Assembly: GCA_020809705.1 (NCBI GenBank)
Contig: CP085835.1
Coordinates: forward strand, 2,790,001-2,854,000
DNA length: 64,000 bases
Direction of reading: 5' to 3'
Source of the DNA: Calonectria ilicicola
Taxonomy: Eukaryota > Ascomycota > Sordariomycetes > Hypocreales > Nectriaceae
Shown: piece after piece, positions 46,095 to 57,133 of the stretch
Position numbering within the stretch: position 1 is the first letter of the stretch
Layout of the letters: the number at the start of each line of letters is the position of its first letter
Notes under the pieces: generated by a model
What the model was told of the DNA's origin: nothing
Seen by the model: the letters and a program-made list of their open reading frames with translations, nothing else
The model's database searches: none
Position numbers and translations under genes: made by a program

Positions 46095-46959
46095 CTAGTT
46101 TGAGCTCAATTCCGCAAGGGTACGGCCTGATATAGCTTGACTGTCTCCCGCTATGCCCTGGTGGTTGTTACGCGATCCCACGTACCCCTCTAACTCCCCT
46201 GTGGGCATCCGAGTGTGAGTACCTGGGGACTTATCCGAAATTGTATTATCTGTATGCAGCTCGACTGCGGTCTTTGAATTTAGCCGTCGCTTTCTCCTTC
46301 TCCAGAAGAGTACACCACCAGCCAAGATGAAGATTGCCACAAGGCCCGCTGCAATTCCTATTCCAGCCTGAGCCCCAGTGGATAGACCACTGCTCTCACT
46401 CTTTGGAGTGGAAGATGATGAACTAGCTGTAGATGAAGAGTCGCTATACGTCTTTAGGTCAGATCTTGTCGTGAACGAGCTAGATTCGGAAGTGGCTGAG
46501 GATGCTGAGGTGGTAATATTAAAAGCATGGCTGGTGTTCCTTGGTGAATATTCACCATGCTGGAAGAGCGCGAAATAGAATGCTGTTCCATCTTCTGGAC
46601 TAGAATTCCCGTATGATACAAACCATAAAAAGGACGTGGCTGTGCTTTCAACTGTAGCAGGTATTACTCTCAGTAAAAGCCATCTTTATTCAAGTCACTA
46701 GCAATAAACAATGGTGCGATGTCATACCGAGTATTGTTGAAGAAGGCAGTACTTGTTCCGCCTGCTGAGGAACCTAAAAGATAAGAAGATCAACAGAGTC
46801 AACAACTCTGTCCCATCGGAGTGCCATATGTTCTCCAACATATTTTATAGGGTTGTCAATATCGCTACTATTAGAAGGAGGGGAGATGAAGTCTCCACGA
46901 GCTCTGTGGAGCGCGATGGATAGGAATATGAGGAGCATGTGAAGGTTTTGCAAGGTCAT
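46095..46959 (-). pseudogene. Single-pass Ser-rich membrane protein, two apparent frameshifts
   Basis: The N-terminal signal peptide is 'MTLQNLHMLLIFLSIALHRA', then an ectodomain start ('PIKYVGEHMALRWDRVVDSV'). After the ectodomain come a Ser/Thr stalk, a transmembrane helix ('GIGIAAGLVAIFILAGGVLF') with a basic 'WRRRKRR' stop-transfer, and a 55-residue tail. The layout is Mid2/WSC-like. The ectodomain reads in three frames. The first break is at TAG 46774-46776 beside an A4 run; downstream 'GSSAGGTSTAFFNNT' is in the next frame. The second is at TGA 46670-46672, after which 'VIPATVESTATSF' continues in the third. A 59-nt intron (gtatga to tgag) could explain the second break, but the sequence inside it looks coding. 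The first has no splice explanation. Either a pseudogene or two 1-nt assembly errors. Confidence 0.6.
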
Positions 46960-48538
46960 TATCACAATGGATAAATATCACTGCTTTTATAAGAAGTACA
47001 AGAATCTTAATAGGCATTGGCACAGCAATATTGAATCGTGAATACAACCTGTCCAAATATAACTTGCATGCTTAAGGGAGGAAAACCCGAAAATCTCCTA
47101 AACAATGGGTGCCACCTCTTATAGCCGAAAAGCTCCTCCACTATTCGTCACGCGCGCTGTCTGCATTGGTTAATGTCACAACTGGATCATAGCCAGCCCC
47201 CAAATATTTTAGGGCAATTAAAATAGCGCAAATAGATAAACTAATTGTCGGAATAGTTAGCTGCTTTCTTTTTCTGGAGGTTTGCATAATGAGGCTGGGC
47301 TAACCCGTTGGTGCAATGGGGGGGCATGCAGCCAAGCTAGGTGACTAACCAGGACTTTGTAAAGTGAAGGCGTGCGCCCCACCTTACGCCTACAGGTAAT
47401 CTTTTTTTCAGGTCCTTAAACTCTCGTTCTGAGAGCACGAAGGCCATGATGCGCTAGAAGCAATATCATATAGTGCGGTCATCTTTTCTTCCTCTGGTTT
47501 TATTTTTTTTCCCCGCAAAACCAGGAGCTAGCGTCTCAGATGCCGGCCCGAAGCTGCACATGCCTTCAACAGATCGGTCATACCGACCGACATGAATGAA
47601 CTAATCTCTGTGGTTATTCAAGAGTCACTCGGCCACCTAAATCTTACCGCTCGGAAAAGTAACTTACTACTTCGCCCAGAAAAATTTAAGCAACCCCCCT
47701 CCCCTTCTTTTTTTCTTTTTGAACCAAAATTAAACTAGATTCTATGACACAGCAAGCCATAAAATTATCTCTGGGGTACCATCAACGCGTCGGACGGTGC
47801 GACTTGGGTGGAGACCACTAATGGCTGCACCTCTATCGCATATGCATTGCTTGAGCCTGAAATGTTCTGGGCAGGATTTTAAAGATTGTTGTTCTTTGAA
47901 GTTGTAGGTATTTTGGTCAGTTGAACAAATGTCCATATCTCGCATACTTGGACCTTCACGAATCGCTTGACTTGGTCGACGATGCCACAATTCGCACTGA
48001 CAAAGTCAACAATACTCGACGAGAAACCAATTTCGCATGACATTGTATATATGTCACAATCACACTGTCGACAAAGATTTGCTTGAGTCTCCAGTTACTC
48101 ATTTCTTAAGGATTCTCGTCTTTCTTATCTCTCGCAGCAAAAATGTCGGCAAATCGTGTCCGAAAACGTGGCATAGTTGGAACGTGATTGGTCTCCTTCT
48201 CGATCCACTGTCGCCGTATCAGTCGGATTGGGTAAGTTTTGGAGACAGGAATTCGCCGGCCTACATCGGACAGCTATCGGCCTAAAAAGCCGAGAAGAGG
48301 AGCCAATCAGCACTAGCTCTTCTACAGTCCGATGACTTGGCCGAAGTGGGTGTGAATAAGCATGCAGCACGCAACTCGAGCCTGAGCGCTTTCTTCTCGT
48401 GCATAAATCCAGTCCTTGGAATCTCAGGTAGCTCAGCCTCGCAGAAATTTGACGACCCAAAGAAAAGTCCTCCGCTTTCTATGCATACCCAAGTTATTTG
48501 CCTAGCACACACCATTTCCGAGGTAAATCGGATTTAAG
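46960..48538. other. Intergenic, 1.6 kb, no gene seen
   Basis: Divergent spacer with T-rich tracts (near 47401-47515 and 47706-47720). It presumably holds the amine oxidase promoter. No coding frame is convincing. Confidence 0.5.
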
Positions 48539-50733
48539 ATGCATCCTCTCGACCCCCTCACTTCGGCTGAGATTGTGACCGCTTCCGGACTCATCAAGAA
48601 TGCCAACAAAGAAAGCAGTGTGCATTTTAAAAACATCACATTAATTGAACCGCCAAAGAATGAGCTGAGAAAATTCCTGGCCGCGGAAAGAAGTGGCCTT
48701 GCTATTCCCTCTTTTGCACGCCGAGCATCTGCCTTGTATTACCACAGAGGGACTGCCGACTTGTTTCGTTCCACAGTGGACTTGGGCGCTTTAAAGGTAG
48801 AGGAAACAGAAAAGCTGCACTCGCGATACCATGGGCAGGCCGATGCAGATGAAGGAACGGAAATGAAGGACAAGTGCTTGCAACATCCCAAAGTGATAGA
48901 GCGCATCAAGCAATATGGATTGCCCGACAGCTTTGTTGTCACGTGTGATACTTGGCCATATGGGCGGGATACAGATGACTATTGCAGGAGACTTTCACAG
49001 GTGAGATTCGCATTCCTTATTCGTTTCATTTCGTTCACGACATTCTCTGTATCAACTTGTTGGAGACTTCAAAACAGACTGGTACTGACAAAATATTGAA
49101 AATCTAGTGTTATCTGTATGCCAAGGACAAATCACACCCTGGATCCAACCCCTATGACCACCCCCTCCCATTTTCCCCCATTTTTGACTTCATCACTCAA
49201 GATCTTGTCGACATCATCGAGTTGCCCATTGGATCAGATCACACTCCAGCACTAGGGGCGAAATACATTCCACACGAGCCAAAGGAATGGCACCATGATC
49301 TGCAAACTGGACCAAAACGAACAGACCTCAAACCTCTCACAATTCACCAGCCGCAAGGCGCCTCATTTTCAGTTGATGAAAACCTCGTCCAGTGGCAAAA
49401 ATGGAGATTTAGGGTCGGCTTTAACTGGAGAGAAGGAATGGTTTTGCATGATGTGACATATGACGGACGGGAGCTATTCCATCGTCTTAGCTTGAGCGAG
49501 ATGTTTGTGCCGTACGGTGATCCCAGAACTCCATACTCGCGAAAGAGCGTTTTTGATGTGGGGGACATCGGAGCTGGCGTTGCTGCAAACAATCTGGCGC
49601 TGGGATGCGACTGTCTTGGACTTATCAAGGTAAATCCTCTTGATCTTAAATCACAATGACGCTGCATTCATATAAGACGGTTGCTAACGCTCATTTACTT
49701 ATAGTATTTTTCTTTTGTGATCAGTGACTCTAACGGTAACCCTGTTGAAAAGCCAAATGCCATCTGCATGCACGAGGTGGATGACGGTATTGGCTGGAAG
49801 CACACCGATAGCGCCACGAGGCAAGTATCAATTGTGCGATCCCGAGTCCTTGTTTTGCAGACCATTATCACGGTCGGGAATTATGACTATATCTTTATGT
49901 GGCACCTCGACCAGGCCGCTGCCATTCACTACCGGATCCAAGCAACAGGTATCCTGTCCACGGTTCCAATTGAGCCCGGATCCACAGTAGCATGGGGAAC
50001 AAACGTGAATGACGGTGTGATGGCACCGTATCATCAGCACATCTTTTCTCTGAGAATAGATCCCGCTCTTGATGGTGATAAGAATAGCTTCATTGAAGAG
50101 GATTCTATTCCCATGCCATTTGATGAGAACAACCCCGTCGGTGTAGGATATATCACCAAGAAAAAGGTTCTTTCGACTTCAGGAGTCTCCGAGGCCCAGC
50201 CAAACCGAATTCACAAAATCATCAACCCATCGGTCATCAATAAAGTATCAGGGCTCCCAGTCGCCTACGCTATCCACAGCCCACAGAAGCAAATGTTATT
50301 AGCGCATCCTCAGTCTTGGCACGGCAGACGAGCCAGATATGCCTTGCATCCATACTGGGTGACGTCATATCGGGATGGGGAATTGTACGCGGCTGGCGAC
50401 TATACCTACCAGTCGCTACCAGAAGACGTGGAGGATGATTCCAACACACCAAGAAAAGGCGACATTGGCACATGGGCCAACCGAGGCGACAAGGTTGACG
50501 GCGAGGACATCGTTGTATGGCATTCCATTAGCTTGACCCACAACCCTCGCCCAGAAGACTATCCTATCATGCCCTGCGAGACCATGGTGGTGAGCTTGAA
50601 GCCCAGCGGATTCTTTGAACAGAACCCAGCTTTGGATGTGCCACAGAGCACCCAACGAACAAACCAAAGTGTCTTGTACAATGGTGGGAAAAAAGACGAC
50701 AAGCCGGTATCTTGCTGTACGCCTAAACTTTGA
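48539..50733 (+). CDS. Copper amine oxidase
   Basis: Exons 48539-49000, 49108-49629, 49705-50733 with introns of 107 and 75 nt give 670 residues, the normal fungal length. N-terminal domains lead to the catalytic domain. The base Asp304 lies in 'SVFDVGDIGAG'. The cofactor Tyr388 lies in 'ITVGNYDYIF' (N-Y-D, self-processed to topaquinone). Copper ligands are the two His of 'PYHQHIFSLR' and the later His in 'SLTHNPRPED'. All needed residues are present, so it should be an active primary amine oxidase releasing aldehyde, ammonia and H2O2. The C-terminus is -PKL, a variant of the peroxisomal SKL tail, so peroxisomal location is possible. Alone among its immediate neighbours it needs copper; a copper-fist regulator lies about 9.5 kb upstream. 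Confidence 0.93.
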
Positions 50734-52033
50734 GGATAAGAACACACCTCGGGACTTGGTAGCTAATTGGTTCAATCGTAATAATAACAATGTCATATGT
50801 TACATGCAGCTAAGGTACCACTGATGCACATGCCTCTTCCTGATTATATGTAACGTAAGCTATGAGGCTCATCTTTACCAGCACTGCCCCACTCCACCTT
50901 ATGGCAGTCTCTGTATCAGGGCAGTGCTTGGTAATGCCCACCCTGGGTTATTCCCTTTCCCTCTTTGGCCCCTTGCTTTCATTTCTCTACTCTTTGAAAA
51001 CCTTATGCAGGATTGTAGAGATGTTTTAAAATTTTCCCTATTCCGCGGAGTATTCATGCAGGGTCCCTTACCTCTACTGACAATCTGGGATGATCATTTA
51101 CCAGAGTAGCTCAACTGTAGAGGATAAATTATATGACCTAAGTAAATAAACTAAAATAAAAATTCAATTTTGATTGAATAAGGTTAAGGAGATGCAGAAA
51201 TTCGAAGTCCAACTGTGCCCACCGCCCGGTTGGCTTGACCAGGACTGTGTAGATGGTGAGGCACGGCACGGACATCGGAAACTCGGGCGGAAGAAACACC
51301 GACTGCCGACCTCTATTTGGATCCAAGTTGCGGAATACTATTTTTTCCGACCGCCCGCCAGACCAAGGCCGATGGCTCTCAGCGTCGTAATTATGGGTGG
51401 TAGTGTGACTGTCGAATTGCTTGGCGGCCAGTAGGCGCAGATCGAAGGTTGTATCCAACACTATGATTAGAACCGACACAATAAGAAAATACTCCACAAT
51501 TTCCGCAACTCCGCGGGATCTCCACTACTTTGCGGGGAATCGAGAAAAGTCCCTATCGCACAGGACGCCTTCGAGTCAGCGAAATCTCGCAATTCGGCCA
51601 AAATCCATGTAGTGCGACATACGCAATCTGGTAAAAACTTGGCAAGCCGAAAGCATTTCCTATTGCCGAGCTCCAATCGGATCATTCCCGTATCCGCAAT
51701 GCGGCAGTGGTGTGATACATCCAACACCTCAGAATATGCCGTTGTGGAGCTTCTCAACTCGAGACAAGAAGGTCGTTGGCGAGTCAAAGGCCTGATGCAT
51801 AAAATACTACATCATAATACCACTTATTTGTTCGGTTGAAAAGGTCACGAGGTTCATGCAGATCACCACGTCCCTGCCACCCCGTTCATCTGTATTTAAA
51901 ATGCGACGGGGGCTCCTTCTCATCAATAATTCTTGATTAGAACACACTGCTTCTTCCAAAATTGTAATTTTCGATTGAGATTGGAATATTTTTGCACTAC
52001 TGTGTTAATTCCTTTACTTTACAATTGGCCACG
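50734..52033. other. Intergenic, 1.3 kb, no gene seen
   Basis: Spacer between the amine oxidase and the P450. Frames at 51174-51500 on both strands overlap each other and look non-coding. Confidence 0.45.
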
Positions 52034-53658
52034 ATGGCGCTCTTGTCGGAGTTTGGCGTGACCGCCAATCTTCCCCCATTACCGTGGCTGGTAGTTGGAA
52101 TAGTACGTTTTCCGAATCTTTGGGTCAGAATTGAGATCTAAACATCACACAGTTCCTTCTCTATCGGATTTTCATCGTCATATGGAGACTCTTCTTCCAT
52201 CCCCTGGCTCGATTCCCAGGACCGAAGCTCTATGCGGCGTCGTACGTGCCTTACCTGGTTAAAAATCAGCTTCGTGGCACTTTCGTTAAGGAGATGGTAA
52301 AGGTGCATGAGATATATGGGCCAATCGTCCGAATCTCTCCTAATCACCTTTCTATCGACGGTTCCATCGGATGGCCGCAGGTCTTTGCGCGCCGACCACA
52401 CCAAGCCGAATTCGAGAAGACGGTCGAGGCCTATAACCTACCAAAGCGCGTTGGCATTTTCCCAACTTACCGCGATGATCATAGGCGTCAGCGGCGCTTG
52501 ATGGCTCACGCCTTCTCTGAAGGTGCCTTGTCCGAACAAGAAGGCTATCTTAAGCAGTATGTCGATCTCCTTATCGAACGACTTCGCGAACAAGCCAATG
52601 CTGGAAACATCGTCGACATAACCCGATGGTACAACTACTTGACTTTCGACATCATCGGCGAGTTGGCGTTCGGCGACCCATTTCACTCTCTAGAAAATAG
52701 CAATTATCATCCTTGGGTTGCCTTGATCTTTAGCAGTATCAGGGCAGGAGCGAAAGCAAGATTTTTCAAGCATTATCCATTCTTGCGTCCCCTTCTATAC
52801 TTTATGGCTGGGAAAGATGATCTGAAGAATCATCGCGCAAATCGAGAGCTTGCTCAGGCCAAGACAGAGAAGCGACTGGCTCTTGGAACAGACACGCGTA
52901 AAGATTTCATGACCTATATTCTCCGAAATAACAAGGACGGTCAGGGAATGACCCACGAAGAGATTCTCGTCAATTCACGATCTTTGATCGTTGCGGGCAG
53001 CGAAACAACCGCTACCGCGCTTTCCGGACTCACCTTTCATTTGATGCAAGAAAAGGGAGCATATGACCAGCTCAGAAGCGAGATTCGAACAGCTTTCCAA
53101 TCAGAGAGCGAAATTAACATGAAGTCCACTGCATCACTTCAGTACCTTCATGCTTGTCTGGAGGAAACCCTACGAATCTACCCACCTGCTGCTGAAACCC
53201 CACCCAGAGTTTCTCCTGGCGACGTTGTAGAAGGCCAATATATTCCCAAAGGTGTAAGTTGAAAAAGCTTTCTAGCACTCGATCTCAATACTAAATCTCT
53301 TCATCTCCAGACTTATGTGTCAGTATACCAATGGGCAACATCTCACTCGCCTCGCAACTTTACCGATCCCGACTCTTTCCGGCCTCAGCGCTTTCTCCCG
53401 GCAACGCATCCTCTCCACCAGACCCGATACGACTCAGACAATAAAGCAGCCTTCAAGCCGTTTTCTGCTGGGCCTCGAGACTGCATCGGGAAAAACTTGG
53501 CCTATGCTGAGCTGCGTTTGGTGGTGGCCCGAATGCTTTGGAATTTTGACATTGAATTAGTCAGTGGGCAGCAGGATTGGGTTACCAAACAGAATGTCTT
53601 TCTGGTTTATGACAAGGGACCCCTTATGATTAAGTTGACACCTCGAGCCGACATCTAG
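52034..53658 (+). CDS. Cytochrome P450 monooxygenase
   Basis: Exons 52034-52102, 52153-53253, 53311-53658, introns of 50 and 57 nt, total 505 residues. The N-terminal anchor ('WLVVGI|FLLYRIFIVIWRLFF') is followed by 'HPLARFPGPKLYAAS', the proline-rich hinge typical of fungal secondary-metabolism P450s (CYP65-like). The I-helix has 'VAGSETTATALSG'. The ExxR motif is Glu361-Arg364 in 'EETLRIYPP', and 'FRPQRFLP' forms the ERR-triad arm. The heme Cys448 lies in 'FSAGPRDCIGKNLA'. It is complete and should be active in the ER membrane with a P450 reductase. Substrate unknown; the resemblance is to isotrichodermin C-15 hydroxylase-type enzymes, but only broadly. A FAD monooxygenase is 0.9 kb downstream on the opposite strand, so co-function is possible. 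Confidence 0.93.
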
Positions 53659-54028
53659 ACGCAAGTTAGTCGTCTAAACGGGGCATCATTGGTATCGAAG
53701 GTTCAATCGTGTTGGTTACTCAGTAGAAGATTCTCTGGTCAAATGTAAAGTTAGGATGCAGCCCTGCTAATACTAATTGAAAATTGATTCGTTCGAGTAT
53801 ACGCTCTAAGCAGCTAGCGAACTGTTGTTGAAGGGGCTCAATATGCAGATGTGGGCGCCTTTTGAGATCCACCTTCAAGCTAACGTCGGCCCCAAACACG
53901 CGTTCCGATTATCGTTCTGAACACCAAAAAGTAATTCGCAAATTTTTCGTAATTGGCATCCAATTTTACATCAAATCAATTGAATTGCATACGAAAAAAG
54001 AAATCCCGTCTGTTGACAGGTGGCGCGT
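53659..54028. other. Intergenic, no gene seen
   Basis: Spacer between the P450 stop and the tRNA gene. No feature seen. Confidence 0.5.
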
Positions 54029-54100
54029 CTCTCCCGCCGGGAATTGAACCCGGGTCTCAAGCGTGACAAGCTTGCATACTGACCACTATACTACGGAAGA
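54029..54100 (-). tRNA. tRNA-Asp (GTC)
   Basis: A complete cloverleaf can be folded on the minus strand. The acceptor stem TCTTCCG pairs with CGGGAGA (one G-T wobble) and the discriminator base is G. The D-arm contains AGTGGTCAG. The anticodon stem CAAGC/GCTTG holds the loop TTGTCAC, anticodon GTC. The T-arm is CCGGG-TTCAATT-CCCGG. It has no intron and is 72 nt with no encoded CCA. Its A/B box sequences serve as the internal RNA polymerase III promoter. Confidence 0.93.
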
Positions 54101-54542
54101 TGGGTGGTTGTGCTCAACCACTGTAGTACCGGAATTCGATATCCGAGGGTGTGCAAAACATCTATATGAAGCTTTCTGACCCTGGTACGAGGAATTAGCG
54201 GCACTGTGAACATGAAAAGACGTGGGGCACTTTTAGCATGTGTGGCTCTCTCAAGACTAATTACTACATCCAACTCGGGCTTTTGCAAAAATATTTATGA
54301 TTCACAGCCAAGTTATTAGCTTCAATAAATTTTCGTCGTGTTTAATATATAGTAGAAGAGTGGAGTGTATATCTATTGCTATTTCTAATATCATGTTCGT
54401 CTTGTGTTTCGTAATCTACTCTTATAACCTCTCAAAGTGAAAATTCTCCATCTTGATTCATCTCTTTTACAATGGGTCCAAGGGTGAGAATTGTTTATCC
54501 AGTCGGGAAATCACAACTGTGCAAACAAGAAGCTGTCTCGCA
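54101..54542. other. Intergenic, no gene seen
   Basis: AT-rich 0.4-kb spacer upstream of the tRNA and downstream of the FAD monooxygenase gene. Confidence 0.5.
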
Positions 54543-57133
54543 TTAGTTATTCCAACGAGTGAGACCAGCCAAAACATTCTCGCGCCAATACGACATGCCA
54601 GCCACAGTTGCTCCAGGACCCAGGATCACATTGGATGCCAGAATACAAAGTGTAGCCTTGGACGATTGAGACGTGGTGATAAATCCTTTTGATCGCATGT
54701 TCCATGGTCCTGCACCTAATGTGAGCATCAAGCATGAGAAAGCAAACATTTGGCTGTCGTGTTTTTCCAGCCCAAGAGCTGATAGGCTTGGGCAATCCTG
54801 ACAAGAAAAGAAGTCTGTCACATTCTTAAATGTTACGACCTGTGCCAGATGAGCAACTGCCGATAACAGAAACGCCGAGATGTACACAAGTTTGAGAGCC
54901 GGCATATCACTCTTCGACAACATGCCCTGGTACGTTTCCCGATCCTTTTTATATACAGATGCCTGGATTTCTGGGGTTTGTTCCTTGAACAATTGATAGT
55001 TCACAGTAGCACCCCTAGCAACCATAAAACACAGGCTTGGGGCGAGACGCCAAGCAAGAGTGGTATACCAAGTTGGCGAACTCAGTACCATAGCCGTCGG
55101 AATGATATAGCAGAGCGAAATAATAGGTAATACTAGTTTTGCTGCTTTCAAAGGAACCGATCTACCAAATAGACTGGGAGGTGCGAATATTGCCAGGATG
55201 CAGCACAACGGAGCGATCATCCCTGGGCCCATTAGGCTATTAGAGATGAAAAATATCGCAACACTGAATATTTGATCAATTAGTCCATCCTCAATAGAAA
55301 TACCGCAGTAGCAAATAACTCACAGTGCCAGAGATACCAGTATGTTCCCACAACGATTTACTTCCAAAAGAGACACCGCCATAAGAGACATCATGTTGGC
55401 GCAAAATGCTAGCGCGGGTACGCTGGACGCGTTTCCACTAGGGTCAGTCGCGCTGCTAAGGGAAAAGCCGCCGCCGAGTGACTCTTGTTGCAAGAATATT
55501 GATGCAGAACCTAGTATAGCCAAGTACCCCGTAAATGCAAGCATCTTTCGGTTGCCTACTTCGATTGGCTTCGCTGGCAACTCATCATCATATGGAAGTG
55601 CTCGTGGTCGTGATGGCATCTCAACATTTTCTAGCTTCTGGCCACCGACAATGAATGCAATTCCCTGGCCCAGTACACCCAAGGTTCCTGATACAGGCAT
55701 GAGAACATGGGTAACGAATCGGGAGAGTAAAGTGCGCTGTGTCAGTAATCTTTGGAGCTGGTGACCTTGGTTTACAATCGCCTGCGCCCGATCCTTCACA
55801 AAAGCAGGTTAGTTTCCCTTTTGAAACATGGCAACCAATATTTTGCTTCAACTCACATAACGGTGTTTATGCACCTCCGCCAGGACTTTCTCGATTTGGT
55901 GCTCCGATGGACCGTCTGGGTTATTGTTGAGGTAACGCATAAGAGCATTTACCAAAATAGCACCCGACTCAATCGCGCCGTTTCCACCTTGACCCGTCAC
56001 AGGATCAACCTGTGGTCAACATCAGCTACATGTCTCATCTCTGCTGGTAGGGATTTTTTTATGGTGCCATAATGGTTCCTTATTGTGAGAAACAGAAACG
56101 ACTCACCTTATGAGCTGAATCTCCCATTGTGATGATATTTTGGTAATGCCATTTTGTAAAGACATATTCTTGGAGAGGTACCAAGGCTGTTTTAATGCGT
56201 TTTTCATAAAGATCCTTGACGGTGATGTTGTCCAACAATTTGTCGTCGCCGTACTTTTCTACCAGTGCAATCTCGTCCTCTTTTGTATATCTGCTGACTT
56301 AGTTTGCTGTTTTTTAGACAAGTCAGCACGCAAACTCACCGAGGAATATCACGACCGTATATCGTGTTTGGCAAATCCTCAAAAAGGAACCAGAATAGGC
56401 GATTTTTTGGCGCAGCAACGAGTAGATAGCTGTGACCTTTGAAGAAGAGATTTTGTTGGGTGGCGCCAGGATATTGAGGCGGACGGTCGGAAATGGCGAA
56501 AATGCATCGCGTTGAGACTGGAACTTGAGAAATCTCATCTAGTGGGAAGTATCCAGAAGGAGCAAGTTTCCACATCTCAGATCTGACCTTGCTGTGAATG
56601 CCATCAGCCCCGACCAAAATGTTGCCGCTATAGACGCTGCCATCTTCTGTTGTGGCTTGAGCAATCAAACCATTGGTATCAATAGATACCACTCTTTTGC
56701 ATGTCAGAACCTTGGTCGTTTGCTTCAAATTCTTATATAAAACTTCCAAGAGCATTTGCCTGTCAGCCCAGACCATTGGATATCCAAGCCTGTACAGAGG
56801 TTAGCAATGAGAAGTAAAGAATTGATGGTTTTTTCCCTACTCTTTTTCCAACATTTCGACAAGGTCATGTTGGTACCCAATGACCTTTCCGTCAGATTGA
56901 CGGTAGTAGCCTTGATGGTAAAGCTCGTCCGCTTTGTCTCGAAACGCCTCATAGCATCCCAACTGATCCAAGATGCGAAGACCATTCGGGAACAAGCCAA
57001 TGCTTGCGCCAACTTGAGGGGCGATTTTCGGGTAGGCTTCAAGCACTAAAAAGTCAATTCCCAATTTTTCCAGCATGTTGGCAAGTGCCAAGCCAGTCAC
57101 ACTCCCCCCCACGATGAGAACTTTGAACGCCAT
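54543..57133 (-). CDS. FAD-dependent monooxygenase fused to a multi-pass membrane domain
   Basis: Six exons: 57133-56841, 56789-56340, 56290-56107, 56009-55857, 55793-55324, 55263-54543, total 756 residues. Residues 1-430 are a class A flavin monooxygenase: FAD fold '[21 protein letters not shown]', the DG motif in '[12 protein letters not shown]', and the GD motif '[21 protein letters not shown]'. This resembles PaxM-type epoxidases of fungal terpenoid and indole-diterpene pathways. Residues about 430-756 form at least seven hydrophobic helices, e.g. '[15 protein letters not shown]', '[17 protein letters not shown]', '[19 protein letters not shown]', '[18 protein letters not shown]', '[17 protein letters not shown]' and '[18 protein letters not shown]'. 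The linker includes '[15 protein letters not shown]'. PaxM relatives act near integral-membrane terpene cyclases, but I cannot show that this C-terminal part is one. The last three exons hold the membrane part. Confidence 0.88.

Noticed and set aside
46668..46726. 59-nt intron in the membrane protein gene
   Set aside because: The donor gtatga and acceptor ctgag keep frame, but the sequence inside looks like ectodomain coding sequence; the first break has no splice explanation anyway. Kept as an alternative only.
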